NCBI RefSeq assembly: GCF_963975415.1
Contig: NZ_CAXBGN010000007.1
Span: 1 to 64,000, forward strand
Source of the DNA: Kriegella sp963975415
GTDB taxonomy: Bacteria > Bacteroidota > Bacteroidia > Flavobacteriales > Flavobacteriaceae
Length of the DNA: 64,000 nucleotides
Direction: 5' to 3'
Below, one piece after another: positions 41,429 to 51,218 of the stretch (its first letter is position 1; each line of letters opens with the position of its first letter). The notes beneath the pieces are model-generated. The model was not told the origin of the DNA. It did not search any database and saw nothing but the letters and a program-made list of their open reading frames with translations. A program made the position numbers and the translations under genes.

Positions 41429-44278
41429 ATGAGAACGGACGTATTTGCAAAGCGCCATATCGGCATCAAAGAAGAAGACCTTCAACATATGTTAGCGACA
41501 ATCGGTGTCGAAAATTTGGAACAACTCATTAACGAGACACTTCCCGATGATATTAGACTCAAAGATTCGCTCAATCTTTCAGATGCAATGAGTGAGCACA
41601 AATTTCTGGCTCATATTCAAGAATTGTCCCTCCAAAACAAAATGTTTCGTTCCTATATTGGGCTCGGTTACCATGAATGCCTAACCCCATCGGCAATCAA
41701 AAGAAATATTCTTGAAAACCCTGGTTGGTACACCGCCTACACGCCATATCAAGCTGAAATAGCACAAGGGCGATTAGAAGCTTTACTGAATTTTCAGACC
41801 ATGGTATGTGACCTTACGGCAATGGAGCTTGCCAATGCTTCGCTGTTGGACGAAAGTACGGCCGCTGCAGAAGCTATGACCATGCTCTACGATGTACGTA
41901 GCAGGCAACAAAAAAAAGACAACATCGTTAAATTCTTCGTCTCAGATCAAGTATTGCCCCAAACCCTGTCTCTTTTACAGACCCGGTCTCTACCATTAGG
42001 CATAGAGTTGGTTGTTGGCAATCATGACGAATTCACTTTCACATCGGATTTTTATGGGGTTTTATTACAATACCCTGGGAAATATGGCGAGGTATACGAT
42101 TATGCCAATTTTGTAGCCAGGGCCAAGGAAAATGATATTCGAGTTGCTGTATCCGCTGATATTTTAAGTCTTGTTTTGCTTACCCCTCCCGGTGAATTTG
42201 GAGTAGATGTCGTTGTTGGCACCACCCAGCGTTTTGGTATTCCTTTGGGATATGGGGGGCCTCACGCTGCATTTTTCGCCACAAAGGAAGCGTACAAAAG
42301 AAATATTCCTGGTAGAATTATTGGTTTGACCAAAGATACCGACGGAAATCCTGCCCTTAGAATGGCCCTTCAAACCCGTGAGCAACATATTAAACGAGAT
42401 AAAGCGACATCGAATATATGCACCGCCCAAGTTTTATTGGCCGTTATGGCCGGAATGTATGCGGTTTATCATGGACCTACAGGATTGCGATATATTGCAA
42501 AAAAAGTGCATACCACCGCCATCACCCTTACCAACAAGTTGGAGCAACTAGGGTTCCAACAAATTAACAACGTGTATTTTGATACTATTCTCATTGAGGC
42601 CGATACAAATATCATTCGACCTATAGCAGAAAATAATCAAGTCAATTTTCTATATGTCGATGAGAAAACAATCTCGATTTCTGTCAACGAAGCGACCTCG
42701 CTAAAAGACCTTGAACAAATTGTTGCCGTTTTTGCAGAAGCTTCGAACAAACAACCCTTGCAAATAGATAGCTTGCAAGATGACCCTATTATTTCGGGTG
42801 CCTTGCTACGTTTATCTCCCTATTTAGAGAATGAGGTTTTTAACTGTTATCATTCGGAAACCGAGTTCATGCGCTACGTCAAAAAACTTGAACGCAAAGA
42901 TCTCGCCCTTAACCATTCCATGATTTCGCTAGGTTCCTGCACGATGAAGTTAAATGCCGCTTCAGAGATGTTGCCTTTGAGCATGCCCCATTGGAGCAAT
43001 ATCCATCCCTTTGTTCCTATCGATCAAGCCAAAGGATATCAAATTATGTTAAAGGCATTGGAAAAAGACCTGACCACCATAACAGGATTTGCCGCCACCT
43101 CGTTGCAGCCGAATTCTGGCGCACAAGGGGAATATGCCGGTCTGATGACCATTCGGGCCTATCACGAATCAAGAAATGAAGGGCACCGGAACATCTGTCT
43201 CATTCCCGCATCGGCGCACGGTACCAATCCTGCCTCGGCTGTAATGGCCGGAATGAAGGTCATAGTTACAAAAACAGACGAAAGAGGCAATATCGATGTC
43301 ACCGATTTAAAGGAAAAAGCAATACTTCATAAAGATAGTCTAGCCGCCCTAATGGTGACCTACCCCTCGACACATGGAGTTTTTGAATCTTCCATAAAAG
43401 AAGTTACGCAGTTAATTCACGACAATGGCGGACAAGTATATATGGATGGTGCCAATATGAACGCCCAAGTCGGGCTTACAAACCCCGCCACCATAGGAGC
43501 CGATGTTTGCCACCTGAACCTACACAAAACCTTCGCCATTCCCCATGGCGGTGGCGGACCTGGAGTGGGCCCTATTTGTGTAGCCAAACAATTGGCTCCA
43601 TTTTTACCTAGCAACCCTGTAATTACCACTGGAGGAGAAAAGGCAATTTCCGCAATTTCTGCAGCTCCCTGGGGCAGTGCTTTAGTTTGTTTGATTTCCT
43701 ATGGATACATTAAGATGTTAGGGGAAAGTGGACTCACAAAATCGACTAAAACTGCCATTTTAAATGCCAACTATATCAAACAACGTTTGAGCGGAAAATT
43801 CGATGTGCTGTATACCGGTGAACAAGGTCGGGCCGCACATGAAATGATTATTGACTGCAGACCGTTTAAAAAGAACGGTATTGAAGTATCCGATATCGCA
43901 AAACGATTAATGGATTACGGTTTTCATGCGCCCACAGTTTCTTTTCCCGTAGCCGGAACACTTATGATCGAACCCACAGAAAGTGAAAGCTTGGCTGAGC
44001 TAGACCGATTCTGTAGTGCAATACTAGCTATTCGCGAAGAAATAGATACAGCTTCGATCGATGAACCGAACAACGTTTTAAAAAATGCTCCGCATACATT
44101 GGCTATGGTTACTAACGATGAGTGGAGTTTTCCTTATTCAAGACAAAAAGCTGCCTTTCCCTTGCCTTATGTTACCGAAAACAAATTCTGGCCGTCAGTA
44201 CGCCGTGTAGATGACGCCTATGGAGACCGTAATTTAATTTGTACTTGCGCACCCATAGAAGCTTATGCCGAGGTATAG
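41429..44278 (+). CDS. gcvP: glycine dehydrogenase (decarboxylating), single-chain P protein
   Basis: This 949-residue protein is the full-length, single-chain P protein of the glycine cleavage system, not the split GcvPA/GcvPB form. It releases CO2 from glycine and passes the aminomethyl group to lipoyl-GcvH. Two homologous halves are present. The PLP lysine is Lys700 in LNLHKTFAIPHGGGGPGVGP. Other blocks are YTPYQAEIAQGRLEALLNFQ (N-terminal half) and PASAHGTNPASAVMAGMKV. gcvT and gcvH are not in the window. It is followed by a 165-base gap before the KASIII gene. Confidence 0.97.
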   Translation: MRTDVFAKRHIGIKEEDLQHMLATIGVENLEQLINETLPDDIRLKDSLNLSDAMSEHKFLAHIQELSLQNKMFRSYIGLGYHECLTPSAIKRNILENPGWYTAYTPYQAEIAQGRLEALLNFQTMVCDLTAMELANASLLDESTAAAEAMTMLYDVRSRQQKKDNIVKFFVSDQVLPQTLSLLQTRSLPLGIELVVGNHDEFTFTSDFYGVLLQYPGKYGEVYDYANFVARAKENDIRVAVSADILSLVLLTPPGEFGVDVVVGTTQRFGIPLGYGGPHAAFFATKEAYKRNIPGRIIGLTKDTDGNPALRMALQTREQHIKRDKATSNICTAQVLLAVMAGMYAVYHGPTGLRYIAKKVHTTAITLTNKLEQLGFQQINNVYFDTILIEADTNIIRPIAENNQVNFLYVDEKTISISVNEATSLKDLEQIVAVFAEASNKQPLQIDSLQDDPIISGALLRLSPYLENEVFNCYHSETEFMRYVKKLERKDLALNHSMISLGSCTMKLNAASEMLPLSMPHWSNIHPFVPIDQAKGYQIMLKALEKDLTTITGFAATSLQPNSGAQGEYAGLMTIRAYHESRNEGHRNICLIPASAHGTNPASAVMAGMKVIVTKTDERGNIDVTDLKEKAILHKDSLAALMVTYPSTHGVFESSIKEVTQLIHDNGGQVYMDGANMNAQVGLTNPATIGADVCHLNLHKTFAIPHGGGGPGVGPICVAKQLAPFLPSNPVITTGGEKAISAISAAPWGSALVCLISYGYIKMLGESGLTKSTKTAILNANYIKQRLSGKFDVLYTGEQGRAAHEMIIDCRPFKKNGIEVSDIAKRLMDYGFHAPTVSFPVAGTLMIEPTESESLAELDRFCSAILAIREEIDTASIDEPNNVLKNAPHTLAMVTNDEWSFPYSRQKAAFPLPYVTENKFWPSVRRVDDAYGDRNLICTCAPIEAYAEV

Positions 44279-44443
44279 AAAATAGGGCAACTACAACGAT
44301 CTCGGGCCACCTCGAGTTGTTCACTGTGTCTGGGTAAGAATTTATTTACTTCCCATTTACTTGTGAACATCATATTCATAGAGCCACAGAAATTGTATAT
44401 ACAAAGTGTTTCGATACCTTGTAAATAACAAAACGTAAATGCT

Positions 44444-45502
44444 ATGAATATTGGAATCATAGGAACAGGTTGTTATGTTCCCTCCCGAATTATTGAAAAC
44501 AGTGACTTCACTGCACATGAGTTTTTTAATGCCGATGGCTCCCGTATTCCACAAACCAATACCGTGATTATAGAGAAGTTCAAATCGATAACCGGTATCG
44601 GTGAAAGGCGATATGCGAAAGACCATCAAAACACTTCCGACCTTGCTTTTTTTGCAGCGGAAAGCGCGATTACAAATGCAAAAATCGACAAAGAAGAATT
44701 GGATTATATCATTTTTGCGCACAATTTTGGCGATGTTTCTTTTGGAAAATCGCAAGCAGATACCGTACCTACTTTGGCAACACGGGTAAAACATCATCTA
44801 GAAATAAAAAACCCGAAGTGTGTGGCCTATGATATATTATTTGGCTGCCCCGGTTGGATAGAGGGCGTGATACAGGCAAAAGCATTTATCAAAAGTGGGA
44901 TGGCCAAAAAATGTTTGGTCATCGGAGCCGAAACACTTTCTCGAGTAGTTGACAGAAATGATCGAGACTCCATGATTTATTCCGATGGGGCGGGTGCAGC
45001 CATCATTGCAGATACCGACGATGGAGGTTCGATTTTAGCCCATAATTCGGCCACCTATGCAAACGGGGAAGCAAATTATCTATTTTTCGGAGCATCGTAT
45101 AGCAAATCTTCCCAAAAAGATACGAACTATATAAAAATGTACGGCCGAAAGATCTATGAATTCGCTCTCACAAAGGTTCCCCAAGCCATGAAAGATTGCC
45201 TAGACTCCACCGACATTTCAATACAAGAGGTAAAAAAAATCTTCATTCATCAGGCGAACGAAAAAATGGATGAAGCGATTGTCAAACGTTTCTATAAATT
45301 ATATGCTCTTGAAATGCCAGCTGACATCATGCCCATGAGCATCGAAAAATTGGGGAATAGCTCAGTAGCTACGATACCCACCCTTTTAGATCTTGTAAAG
45401 CGCGGAAAACTCGAGAATCAGCGCATCAAAACAGGAGATGTTATTATCTTTGCCAGTGTTGGCGCAGGAATGAACGTCAATGCGATAGTTTATAGATATT
45501 GA
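44444..45502 (+). CDS. 3-oxoacyl-ACP synthase III family protein
   Basis: This 352-residue thiolase-fold enzyme resembles FabH. The catalytic triad is intact: Cys135 in DILFGCPGW, His269 in IFIHQANEKMDEAI, and Asn305 in KLGNSSVATIPTLL. The N-terminus MNIGIIGTGCYVPSRIIENS is typical. The Cys context (FGCPGW) differs from housekeeping FabH (usually AACAGF or similar), so a specialised acyl starter or a secondary condensing role is likely. It begins a tight group with a methyltransferase (6 bases downstream) and a glycosyltransferase. Confidence 0.88.
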   Translation: MNIGIIGTGCYVPSRIIENSDFTAHEFFNADGSRIPQTNTVIIEKFKSITGIGERRYAKDHQNTSDLAFFAAESAITNAKIDKEELDYIIFAHNFGDVSFGKSQADTVPTLATRVKHHLEIKNPKCVAYDILFGCPGWIEGVIQAKAFIKSGMAKKCLVIGAETLSRVVDRNDRDSMIYSDGAGAAIIADTDDGGSILAHNSATYANGEANYLFFGASYSKSSQKDTNYIKMYGRKIYEFALTKVPQAMKDCLDSTDISIQEVKKIFIHQANEKMDEAIVKRFYKLYALEMPADIMPMSIEKLGNSSVATIPTLLDLVKRGKLENQRIKTGDVIIFASVGAGMNVNAIVYRY

Positions 45503-45508
45503 GTTAGC

Positions 45509-46036
45509 ATGTACGAAAATACATTTCCGAGCAAACGATTTCAACATACCTTGGCTTTTCTTCAAAAACACATTTCCAAAGATGAGTCTATACTCGATTT
45601 GGGGGTTGAAAATCCCTTTTCCAAAATATTGGAAGAACATGGATATGTTGTAGAAAACACCAAAGGTGAAGATTTGGATATTGATTTTTCTGCTGTAATG
45701 CAATCCAATGCCCAAGTAATTACCGCCTTTGAGATTTTCGAACACTTATTGGCGCCGTTCAATGTATTGCGAGAAATAAAAGCGAACAAATTAGTAGCAA
45801 GTATTCCGTTGAAATTATGGTTTTCGTCTGCTTACAAAAGCAAAACCGACCCTTGGGACCGTCATTACCACGAATTTGAAGATTGGCAATTCGATTGGTT
45901 ATTGGAGAAGTCTGGATGGGAAATACAAGATCGAGCCAAATGGACAAACCCAGTTAAAAAAATAGGAATACGCCCTTTACTACGTAGTTTTACACCAAGA
46001 TATTACATTGTTTACGCCACTAGAAAAACAGATTGA
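45509..46036 (+). CDS. SAM-dependent methyltransferase
   Basis: This 175-residue class I methyltransferase has motif I as DESILDLGVENPFSKILEEH and a post-I region QVITAFEIFEHLLAPFNVLR, in which EIFEHL is the usual acidic motif of the type 11/12 family. The C-terminal half, with DPWDRHYHEFEDWQFDWLLE, is aromatic-rich and likely shapes the acceptor pocket. It lies 6 bases after the KASIII gene. The acceptor is unknown, but the neighbours suggest a lipid or polyketide-like product. Confidence 0.82.
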   Translation: MYENTFPSKRFQHTLAFLQKHISKDESILDLGVENPFSKILEEHGYVVENTKGEDLDIDFSAVMQSNAQVITAFEIFEHLLAPFNVLREIKANKLVASIPLKLWFSSAYKSKTDPWDRHYHEFEDWQFDWLLEKSGWEIQDRAKWTNPVKKIGIRPLLRSFTPRYYIVYATRKTD

Positions 46037-46080
46037 TAAAGCATTCTCATTTGGTATTTACCATTTGACACTTGAATGAT

Positions 46081-46932
46081 ATGGACTATTATATAATCAT
46101 TCCGGCACATAACGAAGAAGCCTTTTTGGCAGATACGCTAAATTCTGTATTGCGACAGACCCTGCAACCTAAAAAAGTTATTGTTGTCAACGATCATTCC
46201 ACCGACGCGACAGAGGCCATTATTGATGAATTTTTGACACTGAGCCCTATTATTGAAAAACTGAACACTACTTCTTCCGAAGCACATATGCCCGGTAGTA
46301 AAGTCATCAGCGCTTTTGAAAAAGGCCTTCAATTGCTCGATGAGGACTATGACTTTTTGGTCAAATTGGATGCCGATATCATCTTACCGGATCATTATTT
46401 CGAACGTATCGCCTATATTTTTAGAGGGCATCCTGAAGTGGGTATTGCGGGAGGCTTTATTTACGAAAAAGATTCCAGCGGAGGCTGGCAACTGAACCAC
46501 CCAATGAACAAAGATCATGTTCGTGGTGCCTTTAAAGCGTATTCAAAAAATTGCTTCGCTACCATAGGCGGCCTTAAGAATGCCATGGGATGGGATACCG
46601 TTGATGAATTATTAGCGCAATACCATGGTTTTGCCATTTTCACAGATGGCACTCTAAAAGTAAAACACTTACGGCCCACAGGTGCCGCTTATAATAAGAA
46701 AGCAAAGCTGCTTCAAGGGGAGGCTATGTACCGCATGCGCTATGGATTTGCAATTACTTTAATCGCCTCTTTAAAAATGGCCTGGAAACAGAAAAAGGGA
46801 CATGCCTTTCTAGATAATATGGAAGGTTATTTTGTCGCAGAAAAAGGAAAAAAAACCTTTTTAATTTCAAAAGACCAAGGAAAATTTATCAGACAACTAC
46901 GCTGGAAAAATATGAGAAGGAAGCTTATTTAA
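46081..46932 (+). CDS. family 2 glycosyltransferase
   Basis: This 283-residue GT-A enzyme begins MDYYIIIPAHNEEAFLADTL, the nucleotide-sugar-binding start of GT2, with VIVVNDHSTDAT and the metal DxD as KLDADIILPD. The C-terminal half has HLRPTGAAYNKKAKLLQGEA. No membrane helix is evident. I used the ATG at 46081; an upstream TTG (46072) adds only three residues. It follows the methyltransferase by 44 bases and ends 100 bases before a strong terminator. Confidence 0.87.
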   Translation: MDYYIIIPAHNEEAFLADTLNSVLRQTLQPKKVIVVNDHSTDATEAIIDEFLTLSPIIEKLNTTSSEAHMPGSKVISAFEKGLQLLDEDYDFLVKLDADIILPDHYFERIAYIFRGHPEVGIAGGFIYEKDSSGGWQLNHPMNKDHVRGAFKAYSKNCFATIGGLKNAMGWDTVDELLAQYHGFAIFTDGTLKVKHLRPTGAAYNKKAKLLQGEAMYRMRYGFAITLIASLKMAWKQKKGHAFLDNMEGYFVAEKGKKTFLISKDQGKFIRQLRWKNMRRKLI

Positions 46933-47033
46933 CCACTGTTTGCTTTAGCTGAAATTAAAACCAACCTGCTCGCCCTGTATAATTTGCATTTACAAAATCC
47001 GACTAGTTTGAAGTATTCAAAAAAATTATAACA

Positions 47034-47070
47034 TAAAAAAAGACCGCCCATTGCATGGGCGGTCTTTTTT
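47034..47070. terminator. bidirectional intrinsic terminator
   Basis: An 11-bp stem (AGACCGCCCAT at 47041-47051 with ATGGGCGGTCT at 47055-47065) has a 3-base loop, A residues before and T residues after. It serves the glycosyltransferase (plus) and the ompH operon (minus). Confidence 0.92.
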
Positions 47071-47088
47071 ATTTATCAGTAAACTTTA

Positions 47089-47598
47089 TTAAAGTCCCAA
47101 TTCTTTTTTTACATCAGGCAAAAGATCCTTACCATTAGCAACGATCAACCCTCCACCAGGCTGGGCATCGATTACATAGTCAATACCTTGTGCCGCAGCA
47201 ACCTTTTCGATAGCTGCTTTTGCCTTTGCTGAGATTGGGGCAAACAATTCCCCTTGCTTTTTCTGAAGCTCTTGCTGAGCTACTTGGTTGGCTTCCCCAA
47301 TGCTTTTTTCAAAACCTTGAAGTTCTTGAGCTCTTTTTTCATTCTCTTCTGGAGTTTTAGAAGGAGCCTCGTTCTGATATAATGTTACTTTGTTACGCAA
47401 TTCAGTCATAGAACTCTCGATATCGGCACCATAAGTTTCTTGCAACTTCTTAAGCTCAGCTTCGGCCGACTTCATTTCTGGCATTGCAGACAAAAGTTTT
47501 GTCACATCAATATGGGCAACTTTACTTTGTGCATTCACAAACCCAGTAGCGGCTACAAATAATACTAGGGCAACGGCTATTTTCTTTACTTTCTTCAT
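47089..47598 (-). CDS. OmpH/Skp-family periplasmic chaperone (short)
   Basis: This 169-residue protein has a signal peptide (MKKVKKIAVALVLFVAATGF, cleaved near NAQ) followed by the Skp/OmpH pattern SKVAHIDVTKLLSAMPEMKS, a long coiled-coil (about 45-125, Ala/Glu/Lys/Gln-rich) and the trimer-forming end VDAQPGGGLIVANGKDLLPD. Skp-like chaperones carry outer-membrane proteins through the periplasm to BamA. It is the last gene of the nadK-uppS-bamA operon, 108 bases after a longer paralogue. Confidence 0.92.
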   Translation of the reverse strand: MKKVKKIAVALVLFVAATGFVNAQSKVAHIDVTKLLSAMPEMKSAEAELKKLQETYGADIESSMTELRNKVTLYQNEAPSKTPEENEKRAQELQGFEKSIGEANQVAQQELQKKQGELFAPISAKAKAAIEKVAAAQGIDYVIDAQPGGGLIVANGKDLLPDVKKELGL

Positions 47599-47706
47599 GA
47601 TTTTCTGTTAAACAATTTTAGTGTTAATTTTTGGTTGATGTATTCTCGTTTTGGTTAATTTATTTTTATTCCTAATACCTGTTCAACCTCCAGGTGTTTC
47701 ATTTAT

Positions 47707-48528
47707 TCAATTTTCCTCTTCTGTACTTGCATTGCGCTCTTCAAGCTTTTCTTTCTTTTTGGCTTCCCGCTCTTCCAAGAGTTTTGCCCTACGGGCTTCA
47801 TACGCCTTTTTTCGTTCCTCTCTCAGTTTTAACTGTTCGGCCCTTTTCTCTTCTGTCGATTTGACTCGTTCTTCTAAAGCCTGTTGTGCCTTCTGCTGTC
47901 GTTCTTTAAGCGCATCACTTATAACATCTTCATCGGGTTCTCCCTCAAAATCATCTAAACGACTTCTCGAATCGGCTTTCTGTCGAGGTTTACTTACTTT
48001 TCTAGTTCTTGCAATACCCCTGAGAATCAAATCACTTATGTCGTGTCTTTTTTCAGAATACAACATTACAACATCCGCCGATTTATCAAAAATAAAATCA
48101 TATTTTTTATTGGCTCCAATTTTTTGAACCTCATTAAAAACTTGATCTTGAATTGGCTGGATCAATCGGCGCTTTTGAAGCACCAAATCTCCTTGCGGAC
48201 CAAAGCGGTCTTGTTGATACTCCAACATCTCCTTTTCCATTATGTCAATCTCCTCTTCCCGCTCACTGATTAATTCGTCGGTCAATAGCACCTTCTCGGC
48301 CATCAAATCTTTCTTCATTTGTTCGACGTCGCTCTGCATTTGCTCAATCTCGACTTTCCACTTCTGCACTTTTGTCTCTAATTGCTCACCGGCATCCCTA
48401 TATTCTTCAACATTTTCGAGAATATATTCCATATCGACATAACCGATTCGAACTCCGCGCTGTGCGTGAACATTTGCAGCAAATATGACTGCAGCAAGAA
48501 TAACAAGAACTTTTACTTTTGACTTCAT
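47707..48528 (-). CDS. OmpH/Skp-family periplasmic chaperone (long)
   Basis: This 273-residue protein has a signal peptide (MKSKVKVLVILAAVIFAANV, HAQ) and the Skp N-terminus RVGIRYG-like RGVRIGYVDMEYILENVEEY. A coiled-coil region (about 45-120) and the FIFDKSADVVMLYSEKRHD segment complete the Skp fold by about residue 165. The extra C-terminal 100 residues are highly charged and helical (Glu/Lys/Arg/Ala-rich, ending RNASTEEEN), absent from the short paralogue. It follows bamA by 91 bases. Confidence 0.9.
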   Translation of the reverse strand: MKSKVKVLVILAAVIFAANVHAQRGVRIGYVDMEYILENVEEYRDAGEQLETKVQKWKVEIEQMQSDVEQMKKDLMAEKVLLTDELISEREEEIDIMEKEMLEYQQDRFGPQGDLVLQKRRLIQPIQDQVFNEVQKIGANKKYDFIFDKSADVVMLYSEKRHDISDLILRGIARTRKVSKPRQKADSRSRLDDFEGEPDEDVISDALKERQQKAQQALEERVKSTEEKRAEQLKLREERKKAYEARRAKLLEEREAKKKEKLEERNASTEEEN

Positions 48529-48619
48529 TTTACTATTCGTTTTATCCTAAAGAAAATATCGTGCCAAAATTAATAAATAATTTAAAATGAAGCGATTAGC
48601 TCATTACACGACTCTTAAA

Positions 48620-51214
48620 TTAAAACTGCTGGCCAATAATGAAGTGTGTCTGCCATCCACTTGGACCCGGTGTTCCCGTAGCATCTGGATCAAAGCCATA
48701 GCCAAAGTCAATACCGAGAAGCCCAAAAGCTGGCATAAAAATGCGTAGCCCCACTCCAGCCGATCGTTTTATTTGAAACGGATTAAAGTCTTGAAAATTG
48801 TTGAACGCATTACCACCTTCTAAAAAAGCTAGACCATAAATAGAAGCGGAGGGCTTCAAAGTCAATGGATATCTTAATTCTAATGAAAATTTATTATACA
48901 CTAGACCACCTTCTTGCCGTCCGGTCAAGGGGTCGACAGGGGTCAAAGATTGGTTTTCATAACCCCTCAACTGCACTACATCCCTTCCGTCTAAGGTAAA
49001 GTTGCCTAGACCATCGCCTCCTACGAAAAATCGCTCAAAAGGCACATCACCTACATCGTTATTATAATTACCTAGAAAACCGAATTCCGTATTACTTCGC
49101 AATACCAAGTCACCCACCAAAGTAGTATACCAATCACCTTTAAACTTGATTTTATAATATTCCAACCACTTAAAGCGTTCGCCATCGACCTCTTCTAGCT
49201 CTCTTCTTTCTTCAGTATCTGCATTCCCTTGGGCAAATACGATAGGCGTCAATTCTTCACTGCGGTCACGCAGTGCTTCAAAATCCTTATTACTAAAAAG
49301 TGAATACGGCGGGGTCAATTTAGCGGTAATCTCAAAATTCGAACCTCCCCTAGGAAATATTCGTCCTCCTAATTGTGAATTTCTTGAAATACCAAAAGTA
49401 TAGGTCAGCGCATTGGAAGCTCCGTTTCCAAAATTAAATAGCCCCGTATAATAATCACTAAACTCGTATAATTGATACCCTAGTGCATGCTGAACCACAA
49501 AATAATCATCTGGCCATAACACCTTTTTGGCCAAACCTAGTGAAACACCCGTTATGGAAAAACCACGATCTTTATCGACATCTATGTTTCCACTACTGGT
49601 GTACGAGGTTCCAAATTGTTGGGTTCGGGACAATGATAAATTAAACCGAACCGGCTTTTTACCTCCCAACCACGGTTCCGAAAAGTTCAGGCTATATACC
49701 CTAAAAGATCGACTTGCCTGAAGGCGTAAAGCAAAACTTTGGCCGTCTCCCATTGGCACCGGCTTGTATGCTTCTCCCTTAAACAAATTCTGCATGGAGA
49801 AATTGCTAAAGGAAAGCCCCAAGGTACCGATAAAACCGCCACCGCCATAGCCGCCCTGCAACTCAATTTGACTCGATCCAGATTCTACCAAGTTGTAAGC
49901 AATGTCAACCGTACCCGCATTAGGGTCCGGATTTTGAACATCGGGTACTATCTGCTCGGCATCAAAAAAGCCCAACTGCCCCAATTCACGAATACTACGA
50001 ATAATGTTCGATTTATCGTAACGTTGGCCTGGCCGCGTACGCAATTCCCTGAAAATAACATGGTCATTGGTTTTATCGTTACCATGAACGGTAATATGAT
50101 CCAAGAAAGTCTCTTTACCTTCAATAATACGTATCTCAAAATTTATGGTGTCGTTTTCAGCAGAAATTTCGATTGGGTTGATACTTGAGAAAAGATAACC
50201 GTTATTCTGATATAGATTGGTCAAATCTTGTGCATCGGGTTTTTCATCTGCAATTCGTTCCCGCATCAACACTCCATTATAAGTATCTCCTTTTTTTATG
50301 CCCAAAACCCTGCTCAAGTGTCGATCGTTGTAAACGGTATTACCTACGAAATCTATATCACCGAAGTAATACTTGTTTCCCTCTTCAACTGCAATCTTTA
50401 AATCTACGTTGTTCTCATCGACCTTTATGATAGTGTCTGAAACAATACGTGCGTCACGGTATCCGTTTTCAGCATATTTATCTACCAAAAGCGTTAAATC
50501 ATTTTCGTAGTCTTCTTCGATATATTTAGATTTCTTCCAAAAGCGATAAAACCGTTTCTTCTTAGTCTTCTTTAAGGCCTTTGCCAGCTTTTTATCGGAT
50601 AATTTCTCATTACCCTCAAAAACAATGTGCTTTATCTTTACCTTATCGCCCTTATCAACATTTACGACCATGCTCTGGGTATTGACCCCCACAGTATCCT
50701 TAGCTGTCGCGATATTGACTTTGGTGTTTAAAAAACCCTGTTTTTTGTATTTGTTCTGTAAGTAGTTTTTGGTGTTGGCAATCAAACTTTCTGTAATCTT
50801 CTTTCCCTTTTTAAGGTCAGTATCCTCCAAAATATCATCTACCTTACCCTTTTTCACTCCGTTCAAAGTAACTTTTGAAAGTGTGGGACGTTCGAATATC
50901 CTAAGTTCTAAAAAAACTTTATTATCATCTTCGACATGATAATAAAAGTCAATAGAGGTAAAAAGCTCCAGCCCCCATAACTTTTTGATTATTTCGCTGA
51001 TTTCATCTCCTGGAATGGTAATCGGCTGACCTTCCCGCAGGCCGGTATAAGTCTTTACCGTCTGTTCATTATAGCTCTGAAGACCAGTAACTTCCAACCC
51101 CCCTAAGATATACTTCTTACCGTCATCATAGGAAACATCCTGCGCAGTTATGGTAGTCGTCGTAAAATTTAGTAGGAAGGTAAATAAAAGTCCTAGTGAC
51201 AAGGACATTTTCAT
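48620..51214 (-). CDS. bamA: outer-membrane protein assembly factor BamA
   Basis: BamA inserts beta-barrel proteins into the outer membrane. From the ATG at 51214 it is 864 residues, with a signal peptide (MKMSLSLGLLFTFLLNFTTT up to ITAQ), five POTRA domains (about 35-440; e.g. YILGGLEVTGLQSYNEQTVK, HIVFEGNEKLSDKKLAKALK) and an Omp85 barrel with YGGGGFIGTLGLSF and the C-terminal FIIGQQF aromatic end. An open frame runs 43 residues further upstream into uppS but has no signal peptide there, so 51214 is preferred. The start lies 4 bases after the uppS stop. Confidence 0.95.
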   Translation of the reverse strand: MKMSLSLGLLFTFLLNFTTTTITAQDVSYDDGKKYILGGLEVTGLQSYNEQTVKTYTGLREGQPITIPGDEISEIIKKLWGLELFTSIDFYYHVEDDNKVFLELRIFERPTLSKVTLNGVKKGKVDDILEDTDLKKGKKITESLIANTKNYLQNKYKKQGFLNTKVNIATAKDTVGVNTQSMVVNVDKGDKVKIKHIVFEGNEKLSDKKLAKALKKTKKKRFYRFWKKSKYIEEDYENDLTLLVDKYAENGYRDARIVSDTIIKVDENNVDLKIAVEEGNKYYFGDIDFVGNTVYNDRHLSRVLGIKKGDTYNGVLMRERIADEKPDAQDLTNLYQNNGYLFSSINPIEISAENDTINFEIRIIEGKETFLDHITVHGNDKTNDHVIFRELRTRPGQRYDKSNIIRSIRELGQLGFFDAEQIVPDVQNPDPNAGTVDIAYNLVESGSSQIELQGGYGGGGFIGTLGLSFSNFSMQNLFKGEAYKPVPMGDGQSFALRLQASRSFRVYSLNFSEPWLGGKKPVRFNLSLSRTQQFGTSYTSSGNIDVDKDRGFSITGVSLGLAKKVLWPDDYFVVQHALGYQLYEFSDYYTGLFNFGNGASNALTYTFGISRNSQLGGRIFPRGGSNFEITAKLTPPYSLFSNKDFEALRDRSEELTPIVFAQGNADTEERRELEEVDGERFKWLEYYKIKFKGDWYTTLVGDLVLRSNTEFGFLGNYNNDVGDVPFERFFVGGDGLGNFTLDGRDVVQLRGYENQSLTPVDPLTGRQEGGLVYNKFSLELRYPLTLKPSASIYGLAFLEGGNAFNNFQDFNPFQIKRSAGVGLRIFMPAFGLLGIDFGYGFDPDATGTPGPSGWQTHFIIGQQF

Positions 51215-51218
51215 GCCG

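Noticed and set aside
44279..44443. Possible terminator or tRNA in the gap after gcvP
   Set aside because: Only short imperfect inverted repeats are visible, with no T-tract and no cloverleaf.
49739..50188. 149-residue open frame antisense to bamA
   Set aside because: It is a reading-frame shadow of bamA with unlike composition and no start context.
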